Virus record (IMG/VR): IMGVR_UViG_3300042458_000828
Span: 1 to 25,143 of that record
DNA from: a virus
DNA: 25,143 nt
Direction: 5' to 3' (one strand)
Positions within the stretch are counted from its first letter, which is position 1. The number at the start of each line of letters is the position of its first letter. The translations under genes were made by a program, and so were the position numbers. Below are positions 1-7,869 of this stretch, in pieces. The notes beneath the pieces are model-generated. The model was given only the letters and a program-made list of their open reading frames with translations. It was not told the origin of the DNA and ran no database searches.

Positions 1-93
1 AAAATATTCATTTACTTCCATTAAAATGCCGTGATCGTCAGACAATAATCTTAATGTAGTTTCATCAACTTTATGTACACGTATATCAGACAT
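1..93 (-). CDS. uvsW: UvsW-type DNA/RNA helicase, N-terminal 31 codons (partial)
   Basis: Only the first 31 codons lie in the window; the gene continues beyond base 1. The peptide opens MSDIRVHKVDETTLRLL and continues to HGILMEVNEYF. This resembles the N-terminal domain of T4-like UvsW, which has a '(I/V)-x-V-x-K-(V/I)-D-E-T' start and an 'E-L-x-x-Y-F' stretch before the helicase core. In T4, UvsW is an ATP-dependent helicase that unwinds R-loops and moves branched DNA during recombination-dependent replication. Its place next to uvsY supports the call. The ATG overlaps the last 8 bases of the preceding homing endonuclease, which sits between uvsY and uvsW. No Shine-Dalgarno sequence is visible. 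The helicase motifs lie outside the window, so the call rests on the short N-terminus and the context. Confidence 0.72.
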   Translation of the reverse strand, partial: MSDIRVHKVDETTLRLLSDDHGILMEVNEYF

Positions 94-847
94 TATTTTT
101 ATATTTACAATTTTCAAAATGCCATCTATTCATATTATGGCCTTTACCAATTTTTTTACAATACGGGCATTCACATTCAGGTAAAGAACTCATCATTCTT
201 TTCATTCTTTCTGATCGTTCACTACTCTGTAATAGTGCTGCTTCTGAAATTTTTTTCCTAACTTCTGGTCTACACGCTGGATTAGATAATCCAGATAATC
301 CGCATTTGGTATGGTCTCTTTTATCAAACTTACCAGAATCCCATGCCGCTTTCATAGATGCGACTCTTTTTTCTAAATCAACTCTTTTATTAAATTCTTT
401 TTGTTTATTGCTATCGTTAAATACGCAATTGGATCTTCCTCTTTTCCACCCATCTGGTAATGGTAAATCTTTATTGATATACTTATCTGTATTACCATCA
501 GTAATCCAAAATTTATTAGATACTGTATCTCCACCATCACCTTCTTCAATTTTTAAATTTGCCCAAACATCAGAATTAACAATATTATATTCTATACTTT
601 TTTCAGTAGCAACTTTTTTAAATTCATCTTTATCTGTGGTTTCAAAGATAAGTTCAGTTTTAATATTATCACCATATTTCTTCAAATGCTTTTTCCATAA
701 TACGCCTGACCCTTTATAGTTATCATATATTACGCCACATGTTGTGGTATAACATAGATATTTTAAGCCGCTGTCTAAATGTGTTTTGATCATTAGTTTA
801 TGAGTTTTCATACTAATAGTATTTATCAAATAACCTAATTCAACCAT
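86..847 (-). CDS. Free-standing homing endonuclease-like protein (GIY-YIG-related, zinc finger)
   Basis: A 253-residue protein wedged between uvsY and uvsW. The N-terminal part contains YKGSGVLWKKHLKKYGDN, the 'KGSG-x-x-W-x-x-H-x-x-x-YG' pattern common in phage GIY-YIG-type homing endonucleases, although a textbook GIY/YIG pair is not obvious. A central 'W-I-T-D-G...P-D-G-W-x-x-G-R' module (about 113-140) and basic helices follow. It ends in a zinc finger, CPYC-x(14)-HFENC, near residues 227-247, seen in many phage homing enzymes. An AGGAG sits 9 bases before the ATG at 847. A second in-frame ATG at 811 follows a GATAAATA late-promoter-like octamer (827-820). The stop overlaps the uvsW start by 8 bases. 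The likely role is to cleave phages that lack the insert and so spread by homing. Whether the nuclease is active cannot be told. Confidence 0.75.
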   Translation of the reverse strand: MVELGYLINTISMKTHKLMIKTHLDSGLKYLCYTTTCGVIYDNYKGSGVLWKKHLKKYGDNIKTELIFETTDKDEFKKVATEKSIEYNIVNSDVWANLKIEEGDGGDTVSNKFWITDGNTDKYINKDLPLPDGWKRGRSNCVFNDSNKQKEFNKRVDLEKRVASMKAAWDSGKFDKRDHTKCGLSGLSNPACRPEVRKKISEAALLQSSERSERMKRMMSSLPECECPYCKKIGKGHNMNRWHFENCKYKNNV

Positions 848-851
848 CTAA

Positions 852-1298
852 TCAAACTCCTGCAGTGAATCGACGGAAGTCAATCATATTTTTAATGTGA
901 GTGTGACGCCATTTGATGTTGTCAAGGATATCCTTAAGGCTATCAACAATAACCTGCTGATAGTCCAACTTCATGCGAAGTTTGCTAATGTCAGCATCAG
1001 TTTCATAAAACAGATCCATATCACTTTTAAGCGGTTTGGCCATGCCGGCAAACGGGTCGTAGTTCCATCCTCTGCTGTCCATATCTTCTTTACTCATCTT
1101 GCCGTTATAGTATAACCATTTATCCTTTTTGAGAACAGCCATACCCAATTCACCTTTCTTGTATTGCAATTTACTCAAGCTGTATAGCTCAAGATATTTT
1201 GAGTGCAACTGAGCGCTCTTCATACTGGTAACATCAAGGTTAACTTCGTCAATCTTGCTGTCCTCAGCCCACATTTTTAATATATCATCTAGAGTCAT
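852..1298 (-). CDS. uvsY: UvsY-like recombination mediator
   Basis: A 148-residue protein of the size of T4 UvsY (137). The C-terminal helix ...KWRHTHIKNMIDFRRFTAGV matches the T4 UvsY ending ('...IKHIQDMRAFEAGK') in layout. The start 'MTLDDILKMWAEDSKID' also resembles UvsY ('M-x-L-x-D-L...D-x-x-I-D'). UvsY loads the UvsX recombinase onto single-stranded DNA coated with gp32 and is needed for recombination-dependent replication. Its position downstream of the structural genes and before uvsW is typical of T4-like marine phages. A one-mismatch late promoter (TATAAATC, 1317-1310) lies 11 bases before the ATG, and no Shine-Dalgarno sequence is visible. Only 4 bases separate it from the homing endonuclease that follows. 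Confidence 0.85.
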   Translation of the reverse strand: MTLDDILKMWAEDSKIDEVNLDVTSMKSAQLHSKYLELYSLSKLQYKKGELGMAVLKKDKWLYYNGKMSKEDMDSRGWNYDPFAGMAKPLKSDMDLFYETDADISKLRMKLDYQQVIVDSLKDILDNIKWRHTHIKNMIDFRRFTAGV

Positions 1299-1322
1299 TG
1301 TTCTAGATTGATTTATATCTTT

Positions 1323-1775
1323 TTAATCTAGGAAATTAAAATTGTCATATTTGAACGTCACATCAATGTATGCATACTCTACATCAGTTGCTTGAGCATT
1401 TAATTCTATACCACTGATGCTGCTGACAAATACAGAATTAAATTGCACGCTGCGCGATACATTAAAATGACTTGTGACAAAGTTTAATACGAGGCTATAT
1501 GTTTCAAGCGATGCTCCTTCACTGTTACGTTTTAGCCAATTGTATAATTCTTCATATACACCTAGCGCTTCATCAACAGCAATGCGTACGCTTAAGTCTC
1601 CATACTGTAGGAATCCGCTGCTAACAAACCCTGCTTTGTTGGAGAAGTTGATGGCAACTTCACTAACGCTTATACTTGGGAAAGACGCTGATACTGCAAG
1701 ACGCTCACACAATGAAAACTGGTCAGTATTAAACTGCATCTTAAACCCAGTCAATGATAATAAATTGGTAGCCAT
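1323..1775 (-). CDS. Probable virion structural protein, tail-tube-like
   Basis: A 150-residue protein between gp23 and uvsY. It begins with a hydrophobic beta strand (LLSLTGFKMQF), followed by 'ERLAVSASFPSISVSEVAINF', 'GDLSVRIAVDEALGVYEELYNWL' and a beta-rich C-terminus. The order 'FPSIS...E...F' then 'L-x-V-x-I-x-V-D-E-x-L-x-x-Y-E-E-L-Y-N-W-L' is the layout of small tail-tube or tail-completion proteins in marine T4-like phages. The gp19 in this window shares it loosely ('TLPASVIG...VPFRGRKLKIAGD...AFENWMNLIN'). Function is inferred from that layout and from the location, so which tail part it forms is open. A late promoter AATAAATA lies 9 bases upstream, and the gp23 terminator hairpin precedes it, so it is probably transcribed separately from gp23. 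Confidence 0.6.
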   Translation of the reverse strand: MATNLLSLTGFKMQFNTDQFSLCERLAVSASFPSISVSEVAINFSNKAGFVSSGFLQYGDLSVRIAVDEALGVYEELYNWLKRNSEGASLETYSLVLNFVTSHFNVSRSVQFNSVFVSSISGIELNAQATDVEYAYIDVTFKYDNFNFLD

Positions 1776-1784
1776 ATTATAAGG

Positions 1785-1792
1785 TATTTATT
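1785..1792 (-). promoter_or_regulatory. Late promoter AATAAATA (T4 type)
   Basis: The minus strand reads AATAAATA, matching the NATAAATA late octamer of T4-like phages, 9 bases before the ATG at 1775. It lies just after the gp23 terminator hairpin, so it would restart transcription for the small structural gene and perhaps uvsY. Confidence 0.55.
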
Positions 1793-1796
1793 AAAG

Positions 1797-1830
1797 TAAA
1801 AAGGTGGGCAACCTTTCGATTGCCCACCTT
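1797..1830 (-). terminator. Rho-independent terminator after gp23
   Basis: A perfect 11-bp inverted repeat (AAGGTGGGCAA / TTGCCCACCTT, 1801-1811 with 1820-1830) has an 8-base loop. On the minus strand it is followed directly by a T run (TTTTTAC). It starts 28 bases after the gp23 stop codon. It probably ends the highly expressed capsid transcript. Confidence 0.85.
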
Positions 1831-1857
1831 ACGATTCCCTAAAGGGATTACTCCAAA

Positions 1858-3327
1858 TTAGCTAGCTGCTTGTTCGGTTGGGATGTATGAACCACCACCA
1901 AGACCAGTAACAACGAATCTACGGAAGTATGGGTTTTGTCCGTTAGTACCAGTTGCACTTGCACTTGCACCACCAGCAAATGGGTTAGCAACAAGACCAT
2001 AACGAGTCTTGAAACCAATCTTTGGTTGGAAGGTGTTAGGATCAACGGCGCGAACCATTGTCAACGGAACGTATGGGCAATAGAAGATACCTGCATCATA
2101 TGCATTGGCACCACGATAACCAACAGTGATATAGTCGTTATCAGCAAATGGGTCAATGAAGACCTTCATGCGGCCGTTAAGAACACCAGCAAATACATTG
2201 CCAGTATCATCAACGTTAAGGTTGGTTGCAAGAGCAGGAGCATAATCAAGAACCCCAGCAGCTGCAAGCGCACTTGCAACGTTTGAAGAACAGATTACGA
2301 TGTTGCCTTTACCACGACGTGTTGCTTTAGCAACAGAGTTAGCTTCAATTTCAATTTGGAAAAGAAGTGACTTGAACTTCTCAACAGCCCAGCGGCCATC
2401 AGCATCTTCGTTAATATCAAATAAACCTGTTGGATTGCCAACGGTTGCAACACCACCAGCACCAGATGCACCAACAAGTGTTACACCACGGATACCACCG
2501 ACGATTGCCTTAGCATTAACAGTTTCAATAACTTCACGGTTGATTTCTGCAAGGATTTCAACAGATAGGATATTCGCAAGTTCAGCTTCTGCATCAAGGC
2601 CGTGAACAGCCTTAAGGTCTTGAGCAAGTTCCATTGTGTATTCTGCTTTAAGAGCGCGTGTTTGAGCAGTAACAGTTGTTTTGTCAACGGTGAAGCCCAT
2701 TTGACCAAAACCACCGTTGGTACGGCCAATGTTAACACTTGATGTACCGTTAAGATCGGTTGCAGGAGCACCAGTAGCAGTACCATAAGTAGCGCCACTT
2801 GTACCAAGACCAAGAGCAACGTTAGGATCAATGTAACGAGCGTTAAGACCGCTGCCAGAAAGGCCTTCACCTTGTGCAGTTGTAAGTCCAAATGCACCAG
2901 TTGCGGTAGTACCTTGTTGACCAGAGAAACCAACATCTGGCTTGTTGAAGAGTGCTTCAGCTTGGTTTGTGCCAGCTGCGTTTTGGTATTGCGAGCGCAT
3001 TGCAAAGATCAAGCCAGTAGGCATGGTCATTGGTTGAACACCAGCGATGTCATAAGCAACGATGTTAGGCATTGCACGACGAACAAGGCTGATAAGAACT
3101 GGATCCCAGGTCTTAACTGCACCAGTACCGCCGCCGATGTCGGAACCACCAATGGTGTTGCCTTCGTTGAGGAATGATGCTTGTGCGTTTTCTTCGCGGA
3201 GTGCTTTCTCTTGGTTCTCAAGGAGAACTGCGGTGATTGCTTTACGATAGTTGTCCTTGAATACAGGAGCGTCTTTGGCTTCCAAGATTGGAGCCCATTT
3301 CTTTTGTAGTTGTTCTGAATTAAACAT
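1858..3327 (-). CDS. 23: Major capsid protein (gp23)
   Basis: A 489-residue major head protein of the T4 gp23 family. The signature 'LVRRAMPNIVAYDIAGVQPM-x-M-P-T-G-L-I-F-A-M-R' lies near residues 81-111, matching the gp23 core ('LIRRAMPNLIAFD-x-x-G-V-Q-P-M'). The N-terminal 55 residues form the propeptide. It ends in FLNE followed by GNTIGG, and the L-x-E/G pattern is the expected cut site of the gp21 prohead protease, after Glu55. The maturation site is inferred from family knowledge. It is downstream of gp22 with a 44-base gap that contains no promoter-like octamer, so it is probably cotranscribed with scaffold and protease. A strong terminator follows. The start has an A-rich leader and no Shine-Dalgarno sequence. 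Confidence 0.97.
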   Translation of the reverse strand: MFNSEQLQKKWAPILEAKDAPVFKDNYRKAITAVLLENQEKALREENAQASFLNEGNTIGGSDIGGGTGAVKTWDPVLISLVRRAMPNIVAYDIAGVQPMTMPTGLIFAMRSQYQNAAGTNQAEALFNKPDVGFSGQQGTTATGAFGLTTAQGEGLSGSGLNARYIDPNVALGLGTSGATYGTATGAPATDLNGTSSVNIGRTNGGFGQMGFTVDKTTVTAQTRALKAEYTMELAQDLKAVHGLDAEAELANILSVEILAEINREVIETVNAKAIVGGIRGVTLVGASGAGGVATVGNPTGLFDINEDADGRWAVEKFKSLLFQIEIEANSVAKATRRGKGNIVICSSNVASALAAAGVLDYAPALATNLNVDDTGNVFAGVLNGRMKVFIDPFADNDYITVGYRGANAYDAGIFYCPYVPLTMVRAVDPNTFQPKIGFKTRYGLVANPFAGGASASATGTNGQNPYFRRFVVTGLGGGSYIPTEQAAS

Positions 3328-3371
3328 AATAGTTATTTTCTAGGTTGTTGTTTGTTTTTGGGAACCGTGTA

Positions 3372-4478
3372 TCAGCTAGCAATGTTTGCAGTTTGTGCAT
3401 TGTTGAGGCGAGATATTGCGGTTAAATATTGTTTCATACTTGGTGAAAGATCTTCACCAAAGGTTTCGTTTTCGACGATAGTTTCTTTACTGATGTATGA
3501 AGAATCTTCAAATGTTTCTTCTTCAATACTTTGACGGCTATTGATATAAAACTCTTTGAGAGTTTCAATTTTCTTACGGAATGAATCAACATCGACATAT
3601 TCGACATCTTCAGATAACGCTTGCAATTTGGCAACTTGAGTATCAGCAAGATCACGAGTAGTTTCGGCAAGAACATTTGCGCGAGATAGTGTTTCAACTT
3701 TCTCAGCAAGGTTCTCAGCAATACGCTCAAGCTTTGCAGCTTGCTCTTGAGTTTCGCTCAACTTAGTTTCCATTTCAGATACCATATCTGTCTTACCTTC
3801 AGGTACGTCAATATAGTTTTCAACAAATACGCTCTTAAGAGAAGTGATAAAGTTTTCAGCAATCTCAGTACGCAATGTACTTTCAACTGCAACTTTATTG
3901 TCAGCTACCCAGCTTTCAACAGCATACGTTAAATAACCGTCGATCTTTTCGACCAAGTCTTCGTGAATGCTTTCAACTTCTTCTGTCAAACGTGTTGCAT
4001 ATTCTTCCTTAAGTGTTGCTTCAGCTTCAGCAACTTTAGAGCGAACTGCAGTTTCAAAAATAAGCGTTGCTTTTTCTTTGAATTCTTCAGTTAGTCCAAC
4101 TTCGCTTTCAACCAATTGCGCAATGTCACTTGAGTCAACCACAAGTTGTTCTTTAACAACAGGAGTTTCTTCAACTTCTTCATTTTGCTTTTCAATAGCT
4201 GCTGAAATCTTCTTGCGGCGATTCTTTAGATATTCGTCAGTCTCATCAGAATCACCGTCGTTGTCAACGTCGTCATCTTCTTTACCAACTTTATCCATTG
4301 CTTCTTCCATTTCATCAGCATCTTCTTCTTCATCTTCTTCCTCTTCTTCCTTAACTTTAGCTTCAGCGATCTCAGTTGATTCCGCGTCCGCCTCTAAAGT
4401 TTCGTCAAGAGAAAGTAATGTTTCTTCGCTGATATCTTCAATGATATCATCTTCAATTGTTTCTTGTTTTGTTTTCAT
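3372..4478 (-). CDS. 22: Prohead core scaffold protein (gp22)
   Basis: A 368-residue, strongly acidic and helix-rich protein placed between the prohead protease and the capsid gene, exactly where T4-like phages encode gp22. Residues about 40-75 are almost all Glu and Asp (for example KEEEEEDEEEDADEMEE). This stretch is followed by a basic 'KNRRKK' patch and long coiled-coil helices ('METKLSETQEQAAKLERIAE', 'AKLQALSEDVEYVDVDSFRK'). The C-terminus 'SPSMKQYLTAISRL' is of the type found in cyanomyovirus gp22. The protein would form the inner core of the prohead and be degraded by gp21. It is longer than T4 gp22 (269) because of the acidic N-terminal extension. Identification rests on order and composition more than on a motif. 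Confidence 0.88.
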   Translation of the reverse strand: MKTKQETIEDDIIEDISEETLLSLDETLEADAESTEIAEAKVKEEEEEDEEEDADEMEEAMDKVGKEDDDVDNDGDSDETDEYLKNRRKKISAAIEKQNEEVEETPVVKEQLVVDSSDIAQLVESEVGLTEEFKEKATLIFETAVRSKVAEAEATLKEEYATRLTEEVESIHEDLVEKIDGYLTYAVESWVADNKVAVESTLRTEIAENFITSLKSVFVENYIDVPEGKTDMVSEMETKLSETQEQAAKLERIAENLAEKVETLSRANVLAETTRDLADTQVAKLQALSEDVEYVDVDSFRKKIETLKEFYINSRQSIEEETFEDSSYISKETIVENETFGEDLSPSMKQYLTAISRLNNAQTANIAS

Positions 4479-4500
4479 GAGTTATATTACTTTATTTTGT

Positions 4501-5145
4501 TTAGAGTTTGGAGAGGAAATCTTTGAAGATACGTTCCTGAGCTTCAGCCAAATTGGCAGAAGAGGTCTTCTTAATTTCTGTCTCATACATTTCAATTTGT
4601 TGCGGCTTAAGCAGTCCATTATCCCAGATCCATTCTACGCCTTCCATAATGCCGTTCACAAAAGCGGACGGAGCACTTGGATCTTGCACAATATCAACTG
4701 TGGACAACACGAAGTCTTCATTGACAACAGTTTGACCATTCTTGCTTGCAACGGTTCCCATACCACGGCTTGAAACACCCAACTGACATCCGCCTTCCAA
4801 TAGTCCTTTCACAATTTTGCCCATTGGCGTATTCAGGATGAGTGCTTTTCCAACAACATCATTACCATTCCACTTGAGAGCGGTAATGCGATGCGAAACT
4901 TTATCGAGGTTGATAGCAGGGCCTTCTGGGTGATTCAATTCACCAACGGCTCGGCCACGATCAACATAGTCAGTTACATATTTTGCAACTGCACCTTCTA
5001 AAACTGTTTTTGGATACACACGGCGATTACGATTAATCTGCTCAGCCTGCATGAATATCCCTTCAATAACATAGTTCTTACTGCCATCCGCAGCGGACTC
5101 AACTAGATAATTTAAATCTTCTAAGTGTTCGGTAATTAACTTCAT
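4501..5145 (-). CDS. 21: Prohead core protease (gp21)
   Basis: A 214-residue serine protease of the T4 gp21 family. Two catalytic blocks are visible: 'GELNHPEGP' with His72, and 'LGVSSRGMG' with Ser125/126, the usual His and Ser of this herpesvirus-assemblin-like fold. The N-terminal 'NRNRRVYPKTVLEGAV' block is also typical. The enzyme sits in the prohead core and cuts capsid and core proteins after (L/I)-x-E. A late promoter TATAAATA lies 13 bases before the ATG. A 22-base gap separates its stop from the gp22 start, consistent with one head-assembly operon. Confidence 0.95.
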   Translation of the reverse strand: MKLITEHLEDLNYLVESAADGSKNYVIEGIFMQAEQINRNRRVYPKTVLEGAVAKYVTDYVDRGRAVGELNHPEGPAINLDKVSHRITALKWNGNDVVGKALILNTPMGKIVKGLLEGGCQLGVSSRGMGTVASKNGQTVVNEDFVLSTVDIVQDPSAPSAFVNGIMEGVEWIWDNGLLKPQQIEMYETEIKKTSSANLAEAQERIFKDFLSKL

Positions 5146-5158
5146 ATTGATAATAGTT

Positions 5159-5166
5159 TATTTATA
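5159..5166 (-). promoter_or_regulatory. Late promoter TATAAATA before gp21
   Basis: Perfect T4 late octamer on the minus strand, 13 bases before the gp21 ATG at 5145. It would give a short leader of about 8 bases. Confidence 0.7.
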
Positions 5167-5171
5167 CAAAG

Positions 5172-5645
5172 TCAGATTTTATCAAGCACATAGTTTAGTG
5201 CATCATAAACCTTTGGATTGCCTCCATCAGACACGCTAACATTCTTAAACTTTTTTAGCAGCTTTGTATATAGCATGCGAATTTCTTTTACAAATTGTTT
5301 ACCTTCATTATCGCGAGTATCAATTTGAATGATGCGTGAAAGAGCGCGTTTGTCTTCATCATCAAGCGCACGGTAAATTTCGCCTTGTGCTTCACGGAAC
5401 TTTGGGTCATTGCGCTCAAGGTCTAGACCTTGAGCGTAATCAAACTTTTTTGTGTTTTTCGCAATGGCCTCGGTTACAATACTTTCAGTAATTTTTGGTT
5501 GGTCATAAATGCTAGCACTTAGTTCAACCCGCTTAATATCAAGCACGGTCTTGACCTTGTCAATAATCATGCGTTGCATCAAGCCTGCGCTGGTGTTTGT
5601 ATCACCGGTAGCAATGCTTTTGATAAAATTTTTGATGTTACTCAT
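5172..5645 (-). CDS. Prohead core-type protein (gp67/gp68 position)
   Basis: A 157-residue, helix-rich, charged protein between portal gp20 and protease gp21, the place of the small prohead core genes 67 and 68 in T4. The N-terminal block 'FIKSIATGDTNTSAGLMQRM' followed by 'IDKVKTVLDIKRVELSASIYD' fits the short-core-protein pattern of an amphipathic helix, then 'K-x-x-x-x-L-D-x-x-(R/K)-x-E-(V/I)-A-x-x-I/F'. The C-terminal half has a helical 'FREAQGEIYRALDDEDKRAL' segment. No catalytic motif is visible. The role in prohead core assembly is inferred from the location and the N-terminal pattern. Two overlapping late octamers precede it by 5-9 bases. Confidence 0.65.
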   Translation of the reverse strand: MSNIKNFIKSIATGDTNTSAGLMQRMIIDKVKTVLDIKRVELSASIYDQPKITESIVTEAIAKNTKKFDYAQGLDLERNDPKFREAQGEIYRALDDEDKRALSRIIQIDTRDNEGKQFVKEIRMLYTKLLKKFKNVSVSDGGNPKVYDALNYVLDKI

Positions 5646-5650
5646 ACAGG

Positions 5651-5662
5651 TATTTATTTATA
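5651..5662 (-). promoter_or_regulatory. Overlapping late promoters (TATAAATA / AATAAATA)
   Basis: The minus strand reads TATAAATAAATA, holding a TATAAATA (5662-5655) and an overlapping AATAAATA (5658-5651). The second ends 5 bases before the ATG at 5645, which would leave almost no 5' leader. Confidence 0.65.
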
Positions 5663-5677
5663 TTTTTCTTTGTTTAA

Positions 5678-7225
5678 TTAAGCGTCAAAATCTGCAGCAT
5701 CAGTGCCGTCTCCTCCGCCATCTGCTGGAGCATTTGCTTCTGCTTCAGTTGCTTCCAATTTAATTTGTTCATTCATCTTTTCAACCTCATCATCACTTTG
5801 GTTTAGGATGTTTGAACGAACCCATTTTTCACTGTAGTATTTTCCAATTTGACCGCTGATAGTATCCAACATGCCAAGACGTTCTTTCATAATTTCAAAG
5901 TCTTTAAGTTCACTAAAGAAGTTGTCTTCAATATAGTCAACACTGCAGTTTTCACGAATAGCTTCCCAATCGTCTTGAGTAATGATTCCTTTTAAAATCA
6001 ACTGCACCTTAAGCATATCAATGAATAGCGTAGAGAACTTACGGCGCAGACGGTTAATAAACTTTTGAAATTTAACTTCTTCACGGCTAATCTCAGTGCT
6101 ACGGCCAACACTAAACATAGTTTCACTTTCAAGACGGCTGGATGGAACATTCAGTGACTTGTAAAGATTCTTCTTAAAGTAAACAACATCTTCAATTTGA
6201 CTAAGATTTTCACCGCCAGGCAGTGTGGTAATTTCAGTACCCCGCCCACCTTCTCGACGTGGTAACCAAAAGTCTTCAAGCATACTCATGGTCTTGCGAT
6301 CATCGCGTATTTCACCGGTGTTGGCGTCATACATCAGCTTGTTGCGGTACTTGGCCATAATGCCTTGTACATATTCTTCGGCTTTACCTTTTGGAAGGTT
6401 ACCAATATCAATATAGAAAATACGGCGCTCAGGCGCGCGTGCAATACGATAGATGACCAATGCGTCTTCCATCATACGCAGTTGATTTACCAACTTGACT
6501 GCCTTGTGTAGGTAGCTGATACTAACTTTACCATTCTCATCAAGTACACCGCTTGGAACATATACAATAGCATTAGGATCAATCTTTAATCCACTCATAC
6601 CAGAGTTATTATTAAAATCATCGGTATACATAAAGTACTCATCGGTAATTTCACTGGTCTTGATGCCAGTTACTTTATCAATTTTTGTACTAACCTCTTT
6701 AATCTTTTTGATCTTTAGCGGATCAATTTGTTGAATCTCTTTGATGCCATCTTTTGGCTTCTTAGGATCCATAATCAGGTAAAAATATAGGCGTCCGTCA
6801 ATATACCAACGACGAAACAGGTCATAACCCATATAGTTAAATGAAAGCAGCTGAAGAACGCGATTAAATTCTTCATGAATCTTTTTCTTGATGCTTTCAT
6901 TGAGATCAACATTGTCAAGAATTAAACTTACTGGTGCGCCGTCACTGTCACTTACAATAGCGCCATTTACAATTTCTGCAATGGCAGCATCACACTCTGG
7001 TTGAACAGCACTTGCACGATAACGCAAGATAAGATCTTTTTCGTTGTTTAGTGAACCGCCGTCAATATCAAGGATTTGACCATAATAACCAGCAGCACTA
7101 CTTGCGGCACTGATATATGCTGCGCCATCATTTTCAACTGGTAAGGCAAAGCTTTGCAAATTAGATGTGCTATCATCTGCTTCTTTGCCTAAACGCTTAG
7201 TTATTTCAAATCCAAATATCTTCAT
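5678..7225 (-). CDS. 20: Portal vertex protein (gp20)
   Basis: A 515-residue portal protein of the T4 gp20 family. It starts MKIFGFEITKRL, a typical cyanomyovirus-like gp20 start. Family features include 'LRYRASAVQPECDAAIAEIVNGAIV', 'YLIMDPKKPKDGIKEIQQIDP', 'RMMEDALVIYRIARAPERRIFYID', 'EDFWLPRREGGRGTEI' and 'TLPGGENLSQIEDV'. Twelve copies would form the DNA entry channel, dock the gp17 motor and seed prohead assembly. An upstream in-frame ATG at 7255 would add MLLLLLYINY, but that codon lies inside the terminator hairpin, so the ATG at 7225 is preferred. The sequence just upstream (TATATATAAACTATATGAA) is also found at the start of the rightward gene at 20165. Confidence 0.97.
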   Translation of the reverse strand: MKIFGFEITKRLGKEADDSTSNLQSFALPVENDGAAYISAASSAAGYYGQILDIDGGSLNNEKDLILRYRASAVQPECDAAIAEIVNGAIVSDSDGAPVSLILDNVDLNESIKKKIHEEFNRVLQLLSFNYMGYDLFRRWYIDGRLYFYLIMDPKKPKDGIKEIQQIDPLKIKKIKEVSTKIDKVTGIKTSEITDEYFMYTDDFNNNSGMSGLKIDPNAIVYVPSGVLDENGKVSISYLHKAVKLVNQLRMMEDALVIYRIARAPERRIFYIDIGNLPKGKAEEYVQGIMAKYRNKLMYDANTGEIRDDRKTMSMLEDFWLPRREGGRGTEITTLPGGENLSQIEDVVYFKKNLYKSLNVPSSRLESETMFSVGRSTEISREEVKFQKFINRLRRKFSTLFIDMLKVQLILKGIITQDDWEAIRENCSVDYIEDNFFSELKDFEIMKERLGMLDTISGQIGKYYSEKWVRSNILNQSDDEVEKMNEQIKLEATEAEANAPADGGGDGTDAADFDA

Positions 7226-7243
7226 ATAGTTTATATATAATAA

Positions 7244-7275
7244 GAGCAGGAGCATGTATATACATGCTCCTGCTC
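7244..7275 (-). terminator. Perfect 32-nt palindrome between gp19 and gp20
   Basis: A perfect inverted repeat with arms GAGCAGGAGCATGTAT and its complement and no spacer. It lies 19 bases after the gp19 stop and 18 bases before the gp20 start. On the minus strand it is followed by TTATTATATAT, a weak T-rich tail. It is most likely a terminator, an attenuator or an RNA-end stabiliser between the tube and portal transcripts. Confidence 0.7.
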
Positions 7276-7294
7276 AGGTAAACACTTCTAAGGT

Positions 7295-7831
7295 TTAGAA
7301 AATGTTGTTAACTTCATCAGTCCAGTATTGATAGTTAAGTTCAACAGTAAACTCTTCAATAGCATCTGTTGTATCATAACTTAATTCAATTGCACTTACA
7401 TTGATTGGGTATGCATCAACGAATGTGTATTCTTTTAATACGTTTTCACTGCGGTCAAGTTGTTGAACTTGCATTTGTGCCATGTATCCCAATGATTGGT
7501 TACCAACATATGCCGATACGTTTGCACTATGAGCATTGATGAGATTCATCCAATTTTCAAATGCAGTACGAATCACCATATTGTTATCATTGATAACAGT
7601 AATAGTCCATGTTTCAAATGTGCGGTCACCCGCAATCTTTAATTTGCGACCACGAAATGGTACTTCAACAGTACCAATTACGCTTGCAGGCAATGTTGCA
7701 CCTTTAATCAAGAAGCTTGCTTTTTCTTGATCAAAGCCAGATGCTCCAGGCCATGCTAATGTTACTCTAAACAAGTTTGGACGAGCTCCGCCGCCTGTTA
7801 GTTTTGATTTAAAATCTTCGATTCCAGCCAT
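7295..7831 (-). CDS. 19: Tail tube protein (gp19)
   Basis: A 178-residue tail tube subunit of the T4 gp19 family (T4: 163). Family patterns are 'ARPNLFRVTLAWP' at the N-terminus, 'FLIKGATLPASVIGTVEVPF', 'GRKLKIAGDRTFETWTITVI' and 'AFENWMNLIN'. The C-terminus ends with 'ELSYDTTDAIEEFTVELNYQY', the usual tube beta strand. Stacked hexamers form the inner tube through which DNA passes. It follows sheath gp18, as in all T4-like phages. A TATAAATA promoter lies 30 bases upstream, between the two genes, so it can be made separately and in high amounts. Confidence 0.95.
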   Translation of the reverse strand: MAGIEDFKSKLTGGGARPNLFRVTLAWPGASGFDQEKASFLIKGATLPASVIGTVEVPFRGRKLKIAGDRTFETWTITVINDNNMVIRTAFENWMNLINAHSANVSAYVGNQSLGYMAQMQVQQLDRSENVLKEYTFVDAYPINVSAIELSYDTTDAIEEFTVELNYQYWTDEVNNIF

Positions 7832-7861
7832 ATTATTTTCTATGTTAAATTGTTATAGGTT

Positions 7862-7869
7862 TATTTATA
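7862..7869 (-). promoter_or_regulatory. Late promoter TATAAATA before gp19
   Basis: Perfect T4 late octamer on the minus strand, directly after the gp18 stop codon and 30 bases before the gp19 ATG. Confidence 0.75.

Noticed and set aside
2481-3005. Minus-strand frame of 174 codons overlapping gp23
   Set aside because: Alternative frame inside the major capsid gene; Leu/Val-rich translation of Ala/Gly/Thr codons.
3967-4773. Long plus-strand reading frame of 268 codons, very rich in Ser
   Set aside because: It is the antisense of the Glu/Asp/Ala-rich gp22 scaffold and the end of gp21. The poly-Ser arises from GAA/GAG codons read backwards, and no independent family is seen.
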